From assembly GCA_017745595.1 (NCBI GenBank), contig WMBV01000007.1:62001-126000 (forward strand): DNA of 64,000 bases, in the 5' to 3' direction. Shown here piece by piece: positions 61,401 to 64,000 of the stretch (position 1 is its first letter; each line of letters opens with the position of its first letter). The position numbers were made by a program, and so were the translations under genes. A model generated the notes under the pieces. That model searched no databases, had not been told where the DNA came from, and was given only the letters and a program-made list of their open reading frames with translations. Source of the stretch: Bordetella petrii. GTDB lineage: Bacteria > Pseudomonadota > Gammaproteobacteria > Burkholderiales > Burkholderiaceae_B.

Positions 61401-64000
61401 CCATGGCATCGGCAAGATCGCCCTGGGTCGTGGTGTTGCCGGTGTAGTTCACGGTAACTTTCCCGCCGTTGCCGCCGCCGCCGCCTTTCCCGCCGACGCC
61501 GATCGACAGCGAATAAGAGCCGAGATCGGTATCGTCCGACGGAGGATCGTCTCCGGGCTCGTCCGGATCGTAGTCGGGATAGGAGGTAGGCCCGGCCGAC
61601 GCATCCGAGCCGGCCGAGCCACCCAGCCCGCCGCCGCCGCCGATGGACTGCAGCAAGATGCCGTCGGCGTCATCGCCCGACGTCTTGATGGTGCCCGCGT
61701 CGGTCAGCGTCACTGTGTCGCCGGCGCCGCCGGCGCCGCCATCCTCGCCCACGGACACGCTGACGGACGCGGTGAGACTGGTCGTGGCTTCGCCTCCTCC
61801 GCCGCCGGTGGACAGGGGAGCCCCCACATCCACGGTTGCGCCCTGTGAAGCCCCGCCGCCGCCGCCAATGGACTGCAGCAGCACGCCGCGGGAACCCGAG
61901 CCGAAGGTGGTCAGCGCGGTGCCCTGGGCCAGCGTGGCCTGCGCCTGCCCGCCCGCGCCGCCGGCGCTGCCTTTGGCGCCCACGCCGACATCCACCGTAT
62001 AGGCCGTGCCCTTGGACAGGCCGCCGCTGCCGCTGCTGCCTATTCCCGCATTGCCGCCGCCCCCGCCGATGGATTGCCCCATCAGCGCGTTGGAATAGTC
62101 GCCGTGCGTCGCGATCTGCGCCTGATCATCGAGCGCCAGGTCGACCAGCCCGGCATCGCCGCTTACGCCGCCGCCGCCGCCCACCGAGACATCGACATTG
62201 ACGGCGATGCTGACGTCGGGAACGGTGAAGGTGCGGCTCATGGCTTTCGAGTCGCCGCCACTGCCGCCGCCGCCGCCGATGGACTGCGCCAGCACGCCAT
62301 GCGAGCCCTGGGCATTGGTACGCACCAGGCTGTTGCCCGACAAGGTCACGTCCACTTCCTTGCCGCTGCCGCCGTCGCCGCCCGATCCGCCCACCGAGAC
62401 CGCCGAACCGATCGCGAAAAACGTCTCGCCGTCGCCGACGGGCAACGCCACGCTGCGTGCCGTGGCACTGCCGCCGGCGCCGCCGCCGCCCCCGATCGAC
62501 TGGGCCAGTACGCCGTAAGAGTCCGTCTGGTCCACCTGCGAGTCAGCCGGATTGGAAGGCGCCTGGCCAGGCAGCAGTCCGGCCGTGTTGATCTGCGTAT
62601 CGTCCAGCGTGACGGAAACCTGGTCGGCGTTGCCGCCCCCGCCGCCGCTGCCTCCCACCGCCACGCCCACGCTGACTCCGAGATTGACGCCCGCCGTCTG
62701 AGCGGCGCCGCCGCTGCCGCCGCCGCCGCCGATGGACTGGGCGACGATGCCGGCGGCGGCGGCGCCGTTGGTTTGCAGGCTGGCCTCCGAGGTCTGGACC
62801 GTCACCGTGCCGGCGTTCCCGCCGTCGCCGGCCGAACCACCGATCGCCAGCGAAATGAGATCGAGCAAGGCCACATTGGTGGCGGACCCGCCAGTGCCGC
62901 CGCCGCCGCCGATCGACTGCGCCAACAGGCCCGTGGCGCCCGCGCCCTGGGTGACCACCGTACCGCTGTTGTTGACGTTCGCGACGACAGTACCGCCGTC
63001 GCCGCCATCGCCGCCGCTTCCTCCGATGGCCGGCGTGGGCAGCGCCGTCGTCAGCGCGAAGGCGTCGCCGCCGTTGCCGCCGCCGCCGCCAATGGATTGC
63101 GCAACGACGCCGTAGGCGTAATTGCCCGAAGTATTCTGCGTGCCGTTCGCGTTCACGGTAACAGCCCCGCCGTCGCCGCCCGACCCGGCCGAGCCGCCGA
63201 CGGACAGCAGGCCCGCCGCCGAGGCCGCGCTGCCGCCGCCGCCGCCGATCGACTGGCCCAGCAGGCCGATGGCCGCGTCGCCCTGGGTAACCACCACGCC
63301 GGTGTTGGTCAGGGTGACCGTGCCGCCGCCGTTGTCCTGCGAATCGAATACCGATCCGCCAATCGCAAACAGGCCGGTGGCCGATCCCGCCGCGCCGCCG
63401 CCGCCGCCGATCGACTGGCCCGCCATGCCCGTCGACGCGTAGCCATTGGTGAGAACCGTGCCTGCGTTGTCGACCGACACCGTGCCCCCGCTGCCCCCGG
63501 CGCCGCCGTCGCCGCCCAGTGCCAGGATCAGTCCTTCGCCCACGCCCCCGGTGCCGCCGCTGCCGCCGATCGACTGTGCCAGCAGGCCATAGGCATGCAG
63601 GCCATTCGTGCTGATGGTGCCCGAGGTGGAAATCGTCGAATTCGTGCCGGACCCGCCATTGCCGCCGTTGCCGCCCGCGCCGGCCAGGCCGTCGGTGAAA
63701 TCGGTGCCGATTCCGCCGCCCCCGCCGATGGATTGCGTGACGATGCCGGCGGCATAGTCCCCCACGGTCTTTACGGATGAATACGTCAGCGTCGTGGCGA
63801 ACGCCGTCCCCGCGTCCTGGCCGATGCCACCCTGCGCGGTGCCCGCGCCGCCGAATCCGCCCACGCTCTGCGCCAGCATGCCGTAGGCGTACGACCCCTG
63901 GGTGGTCACCGACGAAGCCAGCGCCGGCGGGCTGCCGGCATAGTCCAGCGAAACCGACACATTGCCGGCCTTCCCGCCGTTGCCGCCATCGGTGCTGTCG
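58462..64000 (-). CDS. Giant glycine-repeat autotransporter, 3' part
   Basis: About 1845 C-terminal residues of a gene whose start lies beyond the right edge; the apparent start at 63960 is an internal GTG. The passenger consists of repeats of 60-90 residues, each with a line such as GVLAQSIGGGGGSGG followed by a stretch of beta-strand-like sequence; 19 such lines can be counted. The last 280 residues or so form an autotransporter beta-barrel (from about TSATRARSTAYQLGTQRRIA) that ends in VKATWRF with the terminal Phe expected for outer-membrane insertion. The product is probably a surface adhesin or matrix protein. The signal peptide is not in view. Confidence 0.9.
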   Translation of the reverse strand, partial: DSTDGGNGGKAGNVSVSLDYAGSPPALASSVTTQGSYAYGMLAQSVGGFGGAGTAQGGIGQDAGTAFATTLTYSSVKTVGDYAAGIVTQSIGGGGGIGTDFTDGLAGAGGNGGNGGSGTNSTISTSGTISTNGLHAYGLLAQSIGGSGGTGGVGEGLILALGGDGGAGGSGGTVSVDNAGTVLTNGYASTGMAGQSIGGGGGAAGSATGLFAIGGSVFDSQDNGGGTVTLTNTGVVVTQGDAAIGLLGQSIGGGGGSAASAAGLLSVGGSAGSGGDGGAVTVNANGTQNTSGNYAYGVVAQSIGGGGGNGGDAFALTTALPTPAIGGSGGDGGDGGTVVANVNNSGTVVTQGAGATGLLAQSIGGGGGTGGSATNVALLDLISLAIGGSAGDGGNAGTVTVQTSEASLQTNGAAAAGIVAQSIGGGGGSGGAAQTAGVNLGVSVGVAVGGSGGGGGNADQVSVTLDDTQINTAGLLPGQAPSNPADSQVDQTDSYGVLAQSIGGGGGAGGSATARSVALPVGDGETFFAIGSAVSVGGSGGDGGSGKEVDVTLSGNSLVRTNAQGSHGVLAQSIGGGGGSGGDSKAMSRTFTVPDVSIAVNVDVSVGGGGGVSGDAGLVDLALDDQAQIATHGDYSNALMGQSIGGGGGNAGIGSSGSGGLSKGTAYTVDVGVGAKGSAGGAGGQAQATLAQGTALTTFGSGSRGVLLQSIGGGGGASQGATVDVGAPLSTGGGGGEATTSLTASVSVSVGEDGGAGGAGDTVTLTDAGTIKTSGDDADGILLQSIGGGGGLGGSAGSDASAGPTSYPDYDPDEPGDDPPSDDTDLGSYSLSIGVGGKGGGGGNGGKVTVNYTGNTTTQGDLADAMVVQSIGGGGGVGGTSTAKGAKGDAGLSIAVGGQGGDGGDGGEIDLNMSGTANSAGTQAATGQLTTHGNVAYGLLAQSIGGGGGQAADGSADVTYKTIDTPSLLIGVGGKGGAGGKGGTINMNSSGSLIGASTQGTGSHAIVLQSIGGGGGAASAGASNSASLEGDGFVLNLGGGGAGADSGGGTINVDSVVLATTNGHGAYGLVAQSIGGGGGIAYAGQAANVSSATIDSSQQGNSYDASGADINMTLNAVAGSQGGNSTPSSISTTGSAAHGIVLQSIGGGGGIAGDPGFPLKMGWQGGGQANSQTAHADGGDITLDVGSSEIMVNGDNSYGVIMQSIADGGGLGGTSQGSFAGSLYDHSQGGGSKAGSITFTQSGGAIWTYGSNAVGVFAQSDGNTSQASPISLTINGWVQQMNWDPTAIGLWLDGGTTSNSVTVGGLLVANLAVQQTGQGITTATVSGTGAISGSLDLGKPNGDNVGVVNNAGTLLNAKFIKGTVFNNGSVLIGSQASIDTMQVTHDFNQREAGVLHVSTDFSGRRADLLTVDGAARLGGRVQIDAMTLMPDRELAFLQAGSLAPEASVGGASPLFDFNTRYTDRSASVSVGQAHFGALSDTYGVGANLRAVGDHLQDIWDRGSNEALGALYAQLDQAAGGGASRYSSALSDLSPGVSAAPAALATGAAKGFADTLFSCPWFNGASAQTAEGDCVWGRIADKTTHLDAGRGTSATRARSTAYQLGTQRRIAPNWVAGLSAAYENSTIRSDDSRMHTEGDTGYLGAVLKYEAGPWTFSGATYGSFGDYDNKRRIELTGAQAKSDSTVWAIGQQLRASYTYATDKAYIKPYANLDLIYTRMPSYSEHGAGALDLEVDSADKLTALLTPGVEVGGRFDLKNGFIARPFANVGVSVASTDSWDTRAQLAAAPAGSRNFTTTLQTGRVFGHASVGVELASRRGFDVRLQYDGVISDRTRSSAGSVKATWRF

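Noticed and set aside
59512-63780. Long rightward open frames opposite the autotransporter
   Set aside because: They mirror the glycine repeats of the real gene as Ala/Pro-rich strings and have no start context or domain.
58462-63960. Taking 63960 as the true start of the autotransporter
   Set aside because: The codon is GTG inside a repeat, the frame stays open to the window edge, and there is no signal peptide.
1-64000. tRNA, rRNA, insertion sequence, integrase or prophage genes
   Set aside because: None of the expected sequences or protein families were found when reading both strands.

Overview
The window is GC-rich, gene-dense bacterial DNA. It looks like a betaproteobacterium of the Bordetella/Achromobacter type (Alcaligenaceae). 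This is inferred from eight Bug-family (TctC-like) solute receptors scattered through catabolic operons, together with aromatic ring-cleavage genes and many LysR/MarR/TetR/LacI regulators. I saw no rRNA, tRNA, CRISPR array, integrase or transposase.

Layout. 0-2 kb: the tail of an FAD monooxygenase with a DUF2783 protein, a Bug receptor and a MarR regulator. 2-11.3 kb: envelope and housekeeping genes (a lipoprotein hydrolase, an NlpD-like protein, a phosphoribosyltransferase-HAD fusion, a hydrolase coupled to a periplasmic binding protein, otsB-otsA trehalose synthesis, a DUF1615 lipoprotein). 11.4-19.7 kb: two leftward catabolic operons around a LacI regulator (acyl-CoA ligase, SDR, Bug, citryl-CoA lyase-like; and SDR, Bug, quinone oxidoreductase). 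Both are preceded by near-identical LacI-type operators, so they look like one regulon for an unknown carboxylic acid. 20.1-24.0 kb: a three-subunit gluconate 2-dehydrogenase-type enzyme with a good promoter. 24.1-26.5 kb: RraA-like, YjbQ-like, and an Xre/RES toxin-antitoxin pair. 26.6-33.8 kb: a leftward beta-oxidation-like operon (two Bug, enoyl-CoA hydratase, two acyl-CoA dehydrogenases, NDP-forming acyl-CoA synthetase) facing a TetR gene across a perfect palindrome. 34.6-39.7 kb: LysR, class III CoA transferase, crotonase, Bug, quinone oxidoreductase.

40.9-53.8 kb is the metabolic centrepiece: LysR/Bug-pcaB-pcaC, pcaQ/pcaH-pcaG, then Bug-ophA2-ophC-ophA1-ophB-marR. Read together these encode phthalate uptake (receptor only), conversion to 4,5-dihydroxyphthalate and protocatechuate, ortho-cleavage to 3-carboxymuconate, and conversion on to the beta-ketoadipate enol-lactone. 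The final steps (pcaD, pcaIJ, pcaF) are not in the window. 53.9-58.4 kb: DUF488/DUF2945, a ProP-like and another MFS transporter, and a PaiB-like protein. 58.5 kb to the end: the C-terminal part of a very large glycine-repeat autotransporter running out of the window.

A 31-nt hairpin repeat occurs at five places (4.2, 10.1, 24.0, 41.0 and 57.6 kb), usually in pairs of opposite orientation. At 41.0 kb it has become the coding sequence for the C-terminus of a LysR regulator.
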